In this document: positions 13,206 through 24,223 of the stretch, piece by piece
How the letters are laid out: each line of letters begins with the position of its first letter
Numbering within the stretch: the first letter of the stretch is position 1
Assembly: GCA_002900995.3 (NCBI GenBank)
Contig: CM035311.1
Coordinates: 1,488,001 to 1,552,000 of the forward strand
DNA from: Ganoderma boninense
Lineage: Eukaryota > Basidiomycota > Agaricomycetes > Polyporales > Polyporaceae
Direction: 5' to 3'
Length of the DNA: 64,000 bases
Made by a program: the position numbers and the translations under genes
The notes under the pieces: generated by a model
Told to the model about the DNA's origin: nothing
The model's database searches: none
What the model saw: the letters and a program-made list of their open reading frames with translations, nothing else

Positions 13206-13952
13206 GGGAGTCGCCTCAGGAGCTTGATTAGCCGTGCGTGTCCTTTGTTGTTGTGTCGTCCGTCTAGCTTGCCTACGTCTGCTTTGTTTACGTCTCCATG
13301 ACTGTTTGATTGCATATCGCGCCGCCTCCACTCAACCTGTACATCCTACGACTCCTCCAGTCCTCGGTCTCTTCCCTCCAGGTCCCCATGCCCGTTGCTT
13401 GTATTCAACATGCTACTTAATGTACACAACGTCTATTGCGCGCCTCGGTCACATAATGTCGTCCCCCGTCCCGCCATCTGCCACCTACTGTCCCATGTGC
13501 ACGAATGTCTACGTCACGGTCTTTCTGCCACTCGTCCCAGTCTCATCTTTCCGTTTCTCGCTCCGCATTGCCCCATCCGCGCTGTAGCTATGTAGGTTAT
13601 CGCTGTATTTGCTGCGCTATATCCCGAACGTAGACGGTCGTCCCGAAGTTCAGTCTTCATACTGAAACGTAGTCTGTCATGTACTTAATCTGTGAGACCT
13701 GCATGCGACGGACCCATACTTTTCCGCGTCTGATGTAGGGTAGGTGGTGCCATTTCGCGCATAGGTTCGAGCACGGGCATCCTGGCTCGAGCTGGTCTAA
13801 GCCTTTCGTATTCAACCGCAGGCAGCCATGGGGTCAATCTCCTAGAAGGGAATGACGTACTTGGCGCTGTCACGGTACGTACTGGCGGGCACTCGATGAC
13901 GGTCGCGGCCAGACTGAGAGATTGACTACATCGACGGGAATGCATACATAGA
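13206..13952. other. convergent intergenic region
   Basis: This is the space between the stop of the second transcription factor and the C-terminal exon of the first F-box gene on the other strand. I see no gene. It should contain two 3' UTRs and terminators. Confidence 0.5.
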
Positions 13953-16436
13953 CTACGCTGACACAATGGTGCGCGATCCAGATCCTTCGGGGCCGGGCAG
14001 GACCAACGATTGGGTGGAACCGAAGGGCTGGTTATAGTGCAAGTACAGGGTGCCGTCCTCGATGCACTTATCCCAGTCTTCCATTTGATGTCTGACAACG
14101 GACTTGAGTCAACGAGGACAATTCGACACAATGGGACGGTGAGGCCTTACTCCTCCTTCAAGTGGCTCTCGACCTCGGGGCCAATGGAATCCCAGTCTTG
14201 GCAGAGCGTGCAGCCCCACCGCACCTTCGTCTTATCCTGGGACGGCTTATTGCCCGCCTCTTGAAGCTGCCGTATTGTCGCCATGTCCTCTTCGCTGACT
14301 TTCTCCCATGAGTCGTAGTTATATCCGGTACTGCGGGCCGAGTGGAAATGAAAGAGCTGCAGGAGAGGGACGATTCGTGAGTTCCGAGGGGTCCCCAGCG
14401 ATGGAAACGAAAAAGACGCACCGCAGCCTCCCATCCGAACACTTTTCTACTAGTTGGAGAGCATACGCGACACCGCAACCAAGCGTCGCTAATCTCTTCG
14501 TGCTTCGCGCGGGTGGGGTCGAGGCCAAGAGCAGAGACGATGTGCTTCATCCGGACAACGCTCTGGAGACCCCGAGCCAAACTTCCACAATGCCGGACCT
14601 TCACGCGCGGCGAAAGGGGTTTGTATGTTTCAGAACCTTTCCGGGAGAAGAGCTGTTTTGCGACGCGGTCAATCTCTAATTCTTCCTCCTGTTGGCTGTC
14701 CGTGCGGGGGCGGCTGCAAAGACAAGTGTGCGCCAAGAGGCTGGGATAGCGATGTGCGACCCTCCCGGAGCATCTTCCCAGGCAATCGAACACTGCGACA
14801 GCGAGGTGGAGAGGGTCCACGTCGGTTGGGATGTCAGGTATTGTGGCTCTCACCAAAAGACGGAGTTCTTTGGAGCATAAGGTCTCCCACCGCGAGCATG
14901 ATATGGGAACAACTCGTGCAAAATCGCGAGACGTCACTTCCCGTCCCGATGGAGCCACAACGAGGTCCAAACACGCCTTCTCGCCCAACAGAATCCGTGC
15001 ATTAGGTCGACAGTCCATGGACGCAGTCTTCGGCAGGTGAACGTAGTGGTTGAGAATAACCTTTTCGAGTTCGTGCAACCGTTCCTTGATCAGTTCCTCG
15101 CGCTCCTCTTCGAATCGAAGTTCGCGAAGCATCTCCATTTCTTCTGTCAACGCCTCCAGGACTTTAGGCCATGCTACAAGTGTTTGACTTAGATCACATA
15201 GTAGTGGCAAAGTCCCGAGCAAAACGGACGGTTACCTCGGTCAGTCAATCTGTTTGTTTGTCGTACGGCCGGAATATCAACGATTCGATATCCAACCACG
15301 TCATCTCCAAAATGCTCCATCTCGGGAAGCCACTCTGAGTCTTCCTGGCTAAGACGGTCTAGGATACTGGAAGAAAGAAGAATTCACGAGTACGTCGATC
15401 ATGATGCCTGCCGCCGGACTTACTCTTGAAGCCTTTGCTGCCGCATACCTTCCAGCTCGGCCGAACGATGCTTTTGCATTGCCGTATGCCATACTCCGAA
15501 CTGTTTTGCCAACTGCATCATCCTATGAGACTCGCAACCACCCGTTTTTAATTGTTTTTAGACTCACCGTTGCTTGTTCTGTTGTTGCGTTGCGCTGTTT
15601 CTCAATGAGAGTCTTCTGCCGCTCTTCGTCGCCTCTACAGTTCTTCCATTTTACGGCGAAACGTTCTAGCTGAAGGTCATGGATGTGATGACGTCGATAG
15701 ACATTGAAAAGTTCATGCGATCGCCGATATACCAACTCTTTTAGACTCAGGTCCTGAGCAAACTTCCCGGTCAGCAATCGTCCATAAGACCTGGACAGCG
15801 GTAACCCGTGAGGACGTCTTCCGGGACGTCTTCCGGGACGACAGCACATTGAGAGAAAAAGCTCACACACTCCCAAAGCACGCAGCACAGTACCGTGCAA
15901 ACCACTCCCATAGGGGGTTTTGCACACCCGCACTCCCACAGCGCTACCCGAGGGGGGGGGGGTAGGATCAGTTTCCCAAGGCCTAGAGCCTTACTACTCG
16001 AACTAGGCCATGACAGCAACGTACCTGACAGAACGGATTGAATAAGAGGTGGGCAAACGCCGGTTCGCTGAGGAACGCAGGTTTCTTGGGTAGATCCTTG
16101 ACATTGCGCAATGCAGACTTCCAGATAGAGATGCTATTGGAACGGTTGAGGAAGAAGGAGCGAAATGCCTTGGACGTCCGAGCGAGGTTCAGGAGATCCT
16201 TCGGATGCAGGTGGCCAAATATCTGCAACAACGGTTCAGGACATTTTGCGCTACTACACGTGACAGTGGTGAGCCTAAATAAAAACGATTTTCCCCACCT
16301 GGAGCGAGATATCTAGAGGTAGCTCCTGGACGATCTCCAAGGAACCCTTTCCAGACCGGGAGTTAGAAAGAGCGACATCGTGAGACGCATTCTTCTTTGA
16401 TTTGTTGGAAAGTTTCGCTTTCTTTCGCGGAGGCAT
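13953..16436 (-). CDS. F-box protein with C-terminal zinc-finger-like motifs, copy A
   Basis: Likely substrate-recruiting F-box protein, although partners and substrates are unknown. The start is ATG 16436 (MPPRKKAKL, a basic N-terminus). The F-box is split by an intron: LPLDISLQ, then IFGHLHPKDLLNLARTSKAF (about 16210). A later exon near 15950-15880 encodes WEWFARYCAAC. The middle is helical and charged (about 15220-15000), and its VVGYRIVDIPAVRQTNRLTDR segment is shared with copies B and C. The C-terminal part has RCRVC followed by GWEAA, an intron, then LFHFH. A C-x2-C-x12-H-x4-H motif ends it, with the last intron in the Glu codon just before the final His. The last exon carries IEDGTLY and stops at 13953. 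This is the only one of the three copies in which I see no break. Confidence 0.75.
15813..15840. repeat. 12-bp tandem repeat in an intron of F-box copy A
   Basis: GACGTCTTCCGG is repeated twice in tandem with a partial third unit. It lies downstream (on the gene strand) of the WFARYC exon, in what I model as an intron. Confidence 0.8.
15952..15962 (+). repeat. poly-G tract of 11
   Basis: A homopolymer of 11 G lies in an intron of F-box copy A. Its length is prone to sequencing and replication error, but it should not affect the protein if the intron model is right. Confidence 0.8.
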
Positions 16437-16928
16437 GTTGAAAGAAAGCGTGGAATGTGGTCCGAAGGAGCTGGAGGAGGTCGAGCGGCGAGCGCAGAAC
16501 GCAACCACGCTGACAGTGACAGCGCGCCGCCACCGTGTTCACTTTCGGACATCACATGACCGTGACGGCTGTGGTTCGCTTAGCGTGTACCCGAGTCCAT
16601 GCGGTGAAAGCTTCAGTTACCGTGTATTCAGAGAACTATGCACTCGTACACAGTGTACGTGACAATTAATCTCGCGACAGACCACACATTAGATAGCAAG
16701 ATGAGGTTCCCTAGAAATGTGTCCTAGTTGCGAGCACCCAGACTAGCACAGACAACTATGGCGTCGTTCGTCGCCCGAGGATAGACATAAACGGTGCCAT
16801 TCTCAGAAGTAAATTCATGAAGAACTGTCCTTACAAGCTGTATGTACTGGGTACCTCCCGTTCGCACGAAAACAACTGGTACAGGAAGCTAAGAGACCAA
16901 CAGCATAGCGACCGACACACCGCCCTCA
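16437..16928. other. intergenic, F-box copy A promoter and copy B 3' end
   Basis: No gene is seen in this stretch. It lacks the conserved upstream block that copies B and C share, so copy A may be regulated differently. Confidence 0.45.
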
Positions 16929-19700
16929 CTAAAGTGGGACGCCTGGCTTGATTCCATCGCGCGTATTGTACGCGGAACTCCAATAGATAGTCCCGTCTGC
17001 TATCGCGCCGTCAGCGTTTTCGATGTTGTGTCTGAAAATGAAAAATGGTTTCAGCCATGATTTGACATGCCAACAAAGCATCAGCAAAGGAGGCTCACTC
17101 GGAAGCAAGGTGCTTTCGGATGCTCTTTTTCCACCCCTTCCAGTTGACGCAAAGGGAACACGACCACCAGCACTCCAAGTCTGTCGAGAGGACGTGGGCG
17201 GTCGCCTCGAGTTCCTTCACCCTTGCCAACTCCGACTCGGGGACGCCCGCCCAGCGGTCGTGCACCTTCCTTGACGGGCCTCCGTCCCGGTGCTTCGCGG
17301 TGTGCGCGAACTGTGGAAAAAGAAACTGCATCAGCACCGCATCGAAATGCACTCGCAGAGGGAAGACCACTGCTCACCGCTGCGTCCCAAGTGTACGCGT
17401 GATCAGGCAGCCCTGCGTCAGGGCACCTTAGACAGCGCACCCGAGCCTCGCGTTGCTCCAAGTCCGAGATCGTCGCGGTGTCCGGGTCGAGGCCAAGGTT
17501 CAGGACGATGTTGCACATCCACTCGATGCCCTGTGCCACCTTCTCCGTGTTGAGGGAATGGAGATTAAATGGCCCCTTCCGCTGGTCGGAGGCTATGACG
17601 GCAGCATAGTGATCGGAAGGGAGCTCGCCTTGACCACGTGAGATGCCAGTATGTCGCAAACATGAATTGGCGAGCATGTGGGGGTAGTGCATCAGTTGAA
17701 CTTCATCACAGTATAAATCTGTGTAGACGACGGCCACGGCGAGGTCGAGAATGTCGACACCGGGGGGCACTCGCCTGATGAATCGCCCGAGGAGGGACCG
17801 GAGGAACTGGCGTTGTTCGGCGTACCAGTCGTCGACGAGCTTCGGGACGATGGCTGCAAATGTTTCCCGCGTGATGGTCTCTGCGGCTGGCGCATTTGCG
17901 CATGGTTCGAGCTCTTTGTTGAGGGCGAGATCGAGGGCGACAGGCCGACAGTCCATGACCGCGTTCCGAGGGAGAGTAACGCAGTGGGCCATAATGGCCT
18001 CGTCCAGATCAGCAAACCGCTGCCGGACAGCAGTATTCCGCTCGTCCTCGATGCGTTTCGCGCGTGTCTCGGTGAGGAATGTGTCGAGAACCTCTTGCAC
18101 CTTGTCCCATCCTGTTTCATAAGCCAGAAGGATTTAGAGGATCAATGAGGCGCCATTATGAGGGACAATGGGGGCTCACCCTTTCGGGTCAATTTCGCAG
18201 ACTGGCGCACAACCGGCATATTGGACATCTGCTCCAAGCCATCGGGACCGAGGAAGTCCAAGTCCTTTTCCCACCCCGTCTCCTTCAACTTTTTGATGAT
18301 ACTGGGTTTGTGTGAGCGATAATCAGCTCCCGACCCGGTGAATTTCGCCATTGGGATACTCACGCAGAGAAACGCTCTGTTCTTACATTCCGCAAGTCAT
18401 CCTGATGATCCTCCTCTTGCATCAGCAAAATCCACACTTTTTTTGCAGATGATGCAGTCCCTTTGCAGGTGATGCAGTCACTTTGCAGGCATTCAGGCAG
18501 TCTACTATAGACTGCCTGAACGCCTGCATTTGGACTGCATCGTCTGCAAAGTGGGCGCAGGCCAAATGCAGTCCATGCAGTAGAATGTGTATTTTGCTGA
18601 TGTGCTTATCATGCCACTCTTCACACCTAGAAGCGTACTGAAGTACCGCCTGGTTCAGAACAAACTGCAGTTCACAACCATGTGGACGGACCTTCAGTCG
18701 AATTCTGAGATCATCGGCGCACTGAATTCGTAAAGCCTTCGCGGTCTCTAATCCCTTTGGCTTGGGGAGGGCGGACCATTTGGCAATGATATCGTCGACA
18801 TGCCGCTCGAGGTACCAGTATATATTTCTCAACGTAGCGGCTTGGCGACTGGTTCTACTTACTCAGTCAGCAGTCGCTCATGGAGTATACTGCACAAAAA
18901 GAATGGTACCCACCTCCTACGGGTTGTTGGTGACTGGATGCCATATAGAACATCACCTATACTATACATACTGATGCCGGCCTCCCAAAACTTCATAGAC
19001 ACATCCGAGTATGTACATGTTCTATGGGCAAAAAGTCAATGCCTTAGGACCACAGAGTAATAGAGCCGAGCTCGAGCTCACATTTTAGGCAAGCAGCTGG
19101 AGCAGTACCGTGCGAACCACGGCCATATTACTTTTCGTATGTTCGGAGAACCACAATTCTATCAATAAATGGTGGGCATGAAACTCGCATGAAAGCGCGC
19201 AGTGGTTGATAGTGTTGAACGACTTACATGACAGTGCATGGAGTAAAGCAAATGAATGAACGCTGGAATGTGCATCCCCGGCGGTCTCTCGGGCAAGTCC
19301 TGAGCATTCTCCAAAGCTGCCACCCATAGCGCCTCGTTGCTGCGATGAAGGAAAAACTGATGAAACATCTTGGATGTGCGAGACAAGTTGAAAAGGTCGA
19401 CAGGGTGTAGATTGCCGAAAATCTAAGCTCACCACGGTCAGATGTCTCCTTAACGTGTCAGATGTTGGCAATACACACCATGAGCTGAATCTCGACGGCA
19501 AAGTTTGGGATCTCCTTGAGGCAGCCTCTTCGCAACTTGACCACGGCTGGCGCCACAGACGCGACTGGTGGTTGATCGTTTGACGCGTCGGTGGCGATGG
19601 TCGTAGTCGTTACTTTGGTGCTTGCTCGCGTAGAGCGGCGAGTGTTGGCTGTTGCCCCCTCTTGCGCACGGTCAAGCTTGAGTTTCTTGCGTGGAGGCAT
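16929..19700 (-). pseudogene. F-box protein copy B, interrupted by a palindromic miniature element
   Basis: Same architecture as copies A and C. The start is ATG 19700 (MPPRKKLKL). KEIPNFAVEIQLM joins over an intron to an F-box exon reading VDLFNLSRTSKMFHQFF (around 19390). The middle has WPWFARYCSSC and PVVRQSAKLTRK. The C-terminal part has RCLRC, YTWDAA, an intron, FAHTAKH, then a C-x2-C-x12-H-x4-H motif, and a last exon with IADGTIYW stopping at 16929. Between WHDK and QEEDHQDDL (18605 and 18417) a 185-nt insertion shifts the frame, and translation from upstream stops at 18422. Without it the segment matches copy C residue for residue in length. The gene is probably dead unless splicing removes the insert. 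It resembles copy C more than copy A. Confidence 0.65.
18420..18602. mobile_element. 183-bp palindromic MITE-like element inserted in F-box copy B
   Basis: The ends are inverted: CATCAGCAAAAT with CACA just inside on the left, and the complement on the right. Almost the whole element folds back on itself around a 3-nt centre at 18505-18507. The inner 20-bp arms match at 19 of 20 positions. A TG dinucleotide flanks both sides (18418-18419 and 18603-18604). It contains internal copies of a TTTGCAGRTGATGCAGTC unit. There is no coding capacity. Comparison with copy C shows that the uninterrupted exon is restored if the element plus one TG is removed, which marks it as an insertion. The transposon family is not recognised. 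Confidence 0.75.
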
Positions 19701-19784
19701 GGGGAGGAGGAGGTGGTGGTAGACGCGGTTGAAGAGAAACACGACGAAAGCGCCGGAACATCGGCGAGTATAAGGCGCCACCCA

Positions 19785-19807
19785 ATTAGGCGAACAATTA
19801 ACCTCCC
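19785..19807 (-). promoter_or_regulatory. upstream block shared by F-box copies B and C
   Basis: On the plus strand this reads ATTAGGCGAACAATTA, then ACCTCCC. It lies 85-107 nt before the ATG of copy B. Nearly the same block is found at the same distance before copy C (23335-23356). It may be a regulatory site or simply unchanged duplicated sequence. Confidence 0.45.
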
Positions 19808-20615
19808 ACCAGGCCCGCGGGAAACGAGTCATCGGGGCCGCACTTGTCATAGATCTGGTTTCACCGGCATCTGGGGGGCAAATCTGAGCGATCCCAAACC
19901 CAGCGATGTGAGTACATCCTTACGTACACCGCACATACGCTGCGTACACCCTGCATCAGTTATTTTGAGCCCATTAGTGTTGTCTTAGGTAGCGTCCTGC
20001 AGAAATAGAATGCCCTGCGACCTGGGTATATCGATTCCATGGCCATGAAGCACTAACTTTGACTGTACACATGCCGGGTTTCCCAGTGTCTGCCATGGTC
20101 ACTAAAAATACAGAATTTGAGGATTATGTAGTAAGCTTATTGACGGTCCTAATACTTAGCCTCAAGTCTACTTGTCATGGTAGGACCAGCCTAGCGCTAT
20201 GGCACGCTGCGAGCCTTCAGAAGTAAGGAGCATGGAGGTTGGCAGCAGCTGAGCGGCTCGATGACGGTCCGGGAAGTTTCGGATCATTCCGCAACTATCA
20301 AAATAGGCAACTCAGGCGCTCAAAGCTCAGAATAGCTACACCGCTTTCTAACACCACTCTAGCACCACACCCCCGAATTCACGGTCCCCACCCAAGACCG
20401 TCCGCGCGTCAGGAGCGCTTTTGCATCAGGGTCCCTAAGTCCAACCTCATTGGCGGGTCGAGTTCCAACTGGGAATCTCAATGATACATCACTATATTAA
20501 TACTACAACAAATCAGACTAAAGACTGGGACGACCGGAATAATGTGGCCATGGTCAACCAGTGCCCCGATAGCGAGGACCAGAGCTGCTGTTCGAGCGAC
20601 CAAAGATGTTTCATG
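19808..20615. other. intergenic between F-box copies B and C
   Basis: About 800 bp in which I see no gene or exon chain. It separates the copy B promoter from the last exon of copy C. Confidence 0.45.
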
Positions 20616-23252
20616 CTACAGCTCGACGGCCGGCTTCTTCAGCCGCTCGTTGTGCAAATGGCTCCAGAAAATCGTTCCATCCTCTATGACGCCGTTCACA
20701 TCTGTGATGCCGTGTCTGAAAGGAAAGGCCAACTTCAACCGTTGTGCAGAAAATGGTTACAGCAAGAAGTGAAGCTCACTCGGAAGCAAGGTGTTCCCGG
20801 ACGTTCTCCTCCCCAGCGCCTCCGCTGCCCGTCCACTTGACACAGAGAGCGCACGACCATTGGCACTTGGAGTCTACCGTAAGCGCGTGAGAGACAGCCT
20901 CGCGTTTTTTCACCTTGACCATGTCGGCATTGTTCACGCGAGCCCAGCGATTATGCGAAGACCGTGGATACGCATCGTGGGTGCGAGTAGTATTGTTCTT
21001 TGCCGTATGCGCGAGCTGCACGGAAGATGCTGTTATGTCAGCATCGCGCCCCCGTGCCCACCGAGCGTACAGAGTGCTCACCGCAGCCTCCCAGCCATAC
21101 GCATACTGTTTTTCCCCAAGTTCAGCACACTTCAGGCACCGCAGCCGCGCCTTGCACTGCTCCAGATCTGCCAACGTCGCAGTGTCCGGATCGAGGCCCA
21201 GCTTCGTGACGATCCCGCGCATCCACTTGATCCCCGTCTCTACAGGCTTCGGTTCCAGGTATTTGAGATTAAATGGCCCCGACATGCAGCCAGCGGCAGG
21301 TGCAGCATAGTGGCTGGAAGGGAAGTCGCCACGCTCACGGTCGCGAAAGCTGTTATATCGGAACGACGAGGAGGAAAGAAGATAAGGGTAGCGCAGCATG
21401 CGCACTTCGCCAGAGGGGTATGACGATCTATAGAATATAGCGATGGCGAGGTCCAGCATGTCGACGCCACGGGGCACCTTTTTGATGAACGGCTTGAGGA
21501 AGGACTCGAGGACCTCGCGTTGCTCTGTGTGCCACTTGGCGACCAGTTGCGGGACGATGGGTGCGAATGTGTCGCGCGTAATAGTCTCCGAGACTGGCGC
21601 GTTAGCGATAGGTTCCAGGTCTGCTTGGAAGGCGAGGTCGAGGGCAACGGGACGATACTCCATGGTCTCGTCCCGAGGGATAGTCACGCAGTGCGCGACA
21701 ATTGCTTCGTCGAGTTCGGCGAACCGCTCCTGGATGATAGCCTCGCGCTCAACCTTGAGCCGTGCGCCACGCGTCTTGTCGAGGAAAGGGCGAAGTGCTT
21801 CTTGGACCTTCTCCCACCCTAACGAGCACGTGAATAAGGTGATAGACAGAAATGTGCTGCGAGCGGAGCTTACCTTTATCGGTGAGTTTTCCGGACTGGC
21901 GTACTACGGGTAAACGAGACATCTGCTCGAGCCCATCCTTCCCGAGATAATCCAAGTCCTCTGCCCACCCCGTCTCCATCAGCTTCTTGACTATGCTGAT
22001 TTGGGGCAGTTTCCGGCATAATAGTCAGACCTTGGCTCGAGGGCGATCATGTTTACAGTCGTACTCACGCAGAGAAACGGTCCTTCCGTCCATCCCGTAA
22101 ACTTTTCTTGCGAGCATCCTCCATCTTGTCGTGCCAATACTCGCATTGGAGAACGTGCTGCATGATTGTGTCGCTTTAGAAGAACTGAATCCAATTGCTG
22201 CACGGACGCACCGTCCACTTCTGTTGGTGAAGATCGCAACGCCGAACCCTGAAGGCTTTCACAATATCCACTCCTCTGGGCTCTGGGATAGCGGACCACT
22301 CGCGGAGGAACTCGTCGACATCGCGTTTGAGGTACCATTTGACCCTCTGACGCTGATTTTGATACCCATAACCATGTCTGCGGCAGTGAACGGTTTAATA
22401 ATTAGTGAATAGTATTGGTCAGGCTGAGGCTACGTTTTGATGTGAACGCACTGAGACTTTGCAGCAGTTGGAGCTCGGATACTCTGCAAGACATGCTCGG
22501 GGTAGATGTTGCAGCGTGCCCCCGCAAATCGCTTTTCGACATCCGCCAAATCTATCGATCTGTAGACAGAACATTGAGGTTCCCACGTATGCAGCAACAG
22601 AACAACTGCTTACAATTTCGGCAGGCAGTTCGAACAGAAGCGGGCAAACCACGGCCATACAACCTTGCGGATATTAGGGCAACCACAGTTCTGTAGGCGA
22701 AGGTTGAATATAAGGTTCGCATGATCTCGAGTGAATGTCTTTAAGATTGAGCGACTTACATTGCAGTAGGTGGCGTAGAACAGGTGGATGAACGCCGGGA
22801 TGCTCATCCAAACAGGCTTTTCCGGCAAGTCTTTCGCGTTCTTGAAAGCCACTTCCCAGAGTGGCTGGTTGCTGCGATGCAAGAAGAACTGGTGGAACAT
22901 CCGAGAGGTGCGGGACAGATTGAAGAGATCCAGAGGGTGTAAGTTGCAGAAGATCTGACCCCGTGATGGTTAGACATCTTCTAGACGCGACAGCTGCTAG
23001 AAAACATACCATGAGTTGTATTTCAACGGCGAAGTTTGGAATCTCCTTGAGGCAGCCTCTCCGTAACTTGACCACCGAAGGCGCCACCGGGGCGACTGCA
23101 GCTGGTGGTTGAGCTGGTGGTTGAGCTTGGGCCGCGTTCGCGGCAACGGCGTTGGCTGCTTTGCTGCTCGCTCGCGTTACGCGGCGAGTGGCGACCGTCG
23201 CGCCCTCCTGGACCTGGTCTGTCTTGACTTTCTTGCGAGGAGGCCTAGGCAT
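20616..23252 (-). CDS. F-box protein with C-terminal zinc-finger-like motifs, copy C
   Basis: Third member of the array. The start is ATG 23252 (MPRPPRKKVK), followed by an Ala-rich linker and KEIPNFAVEIQLM, identical to copy B. The F-box continues in the next exon as LDLFNLSRTSRMFHQFFLHRSN (about 22940-22890, written here with its longest shared core). The middle contains WPWFARFCSNC and a segment with PRGVDIVKAFRV. There the frame meets TAA at 22176-22178, at a position where copy B has Leu. A 54-nt candidate intron (22211-22158, GTGCGT to GCAG) would remove this stop without shifting the frame. Downstream the protein has RCLKC, YGWEAA, LAHTAK, a C-x2-C-x16-H-x4-H motif and IEDGTIFW, ending at 20616. 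It is functional only if that intron is used. Confidence 0.65.
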
Positions 23253-23334
23253 TGTAGAGTGCAGAGAGTGGTGGGTGCGGTTCAAGAACTGCGGGGCAAG
23301 CGCTCGGACAGACGCTATTTGAACGTCTCGCCGG

Positions 23335-23356
23335 ATTGGGCGAACAATTACCTCCC
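23335..23356 (-). promoter_or_regulatory. upstream block shared by F-box copies B and C
   Basis: On the plus strand this reads ATTGGGCGAACAATTA, then CCTCCC. It lies 83-104 nt before the copy C ATG and matches the block before copy B. Confidence 0.45.
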
Positions 23357-23412
23357 TGCATGTAACCGGACGGGTCACCGCGCCGCATTTGAATAGGAAT
23401 ATTGATTACTCC

Positions 23413-23424
23413 GGGGGGGGGGGG
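23413..23424 (+). repeat. poly-G tract of 12
   Basis: A homopolymer of 12 G lies between F-box copy C and the HUA1-like gene, outside any gene I can support. Confidence 0.8.
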
Positions 23425-24223
23425 TCTGGACCTCAGCTTTGGCCTTTGGTTCTCCTCCATATCTCGGATGTGGGATCTAGAGACCAGGAAAGCCTTGGTT
23501 CAACCTCTTCCTACGCTGTGATATTACGACACCCGGAGATTGACCTCATCGCTAGCAATAGTCTGCGGAGATGGTCTGCGCAAAGGACCTGGGGTGAAAT
23601 AGGAGAAGAACAGTGGTAAGAGAGGTCCAGATTGGCTACAAATGGTGGGCTGGGGTGCTTCTCTCAGCCTACATCGCGGATGTACACGCAACCATCCAGG
23701 CACGCACCAAGTGAGGATACGTCTTGAAGCTTGATCGTCCAACACCCACGGCAGTAGGGGTATGTCAAAAGATATTACGAAAAGTGAGGTCAGCAGGGGC
23801 CGATGCAAGAACAGACACTTCGCCCGATGAACGGGGAGACACCTATCATCAATCTTAGATGTGAGGAAGCACATAAACGAAGAGCTTGGAAGACTGGGGA
23901 CTTACAGCTGTCCATTGTGGGTTCATTGTGGGTCCGAGTAGCCTGCTATGTTAGTAGGCATGAGGGTGCCAGAAACACGGTTTCGATAAAGCGAGGAGGC
24001 GCTCTGCAAACCGACGATCCTCCGCATATGAGCTCTCAAAACCGTCTTCCTAAGACTCCTTCAAAACACACCGGATCCATTAAAACAACAAGAGACAAGA
24101 AGCGCAGAAGGAGTCCACTGTACAAGATCAAAACATACAATTCGCAAACCTCCGTGTCCATGCTGACGTCGACGAATTGCCGCGAGACCGCCATCGCTCT
24201 ATCTGCCACCCTCAAGCAGCGGG
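23425..24223. other. intergenic, no supported gene
   Basis: I see no exon chain here. A long plus-strand open frame from 23803 runs on into the HUA1-like gene on the opposite strand. It is treated as an antisense shadow of that gene. Confidence 0.5.

Noticed and set aside
3918..23252. A biosynthetic or regulatory gene cluster formed by the transcription factors and F-box genes
   Set aside because: There are no enzyme genes beside them, and the arrangement is explained by two separate local duplications.
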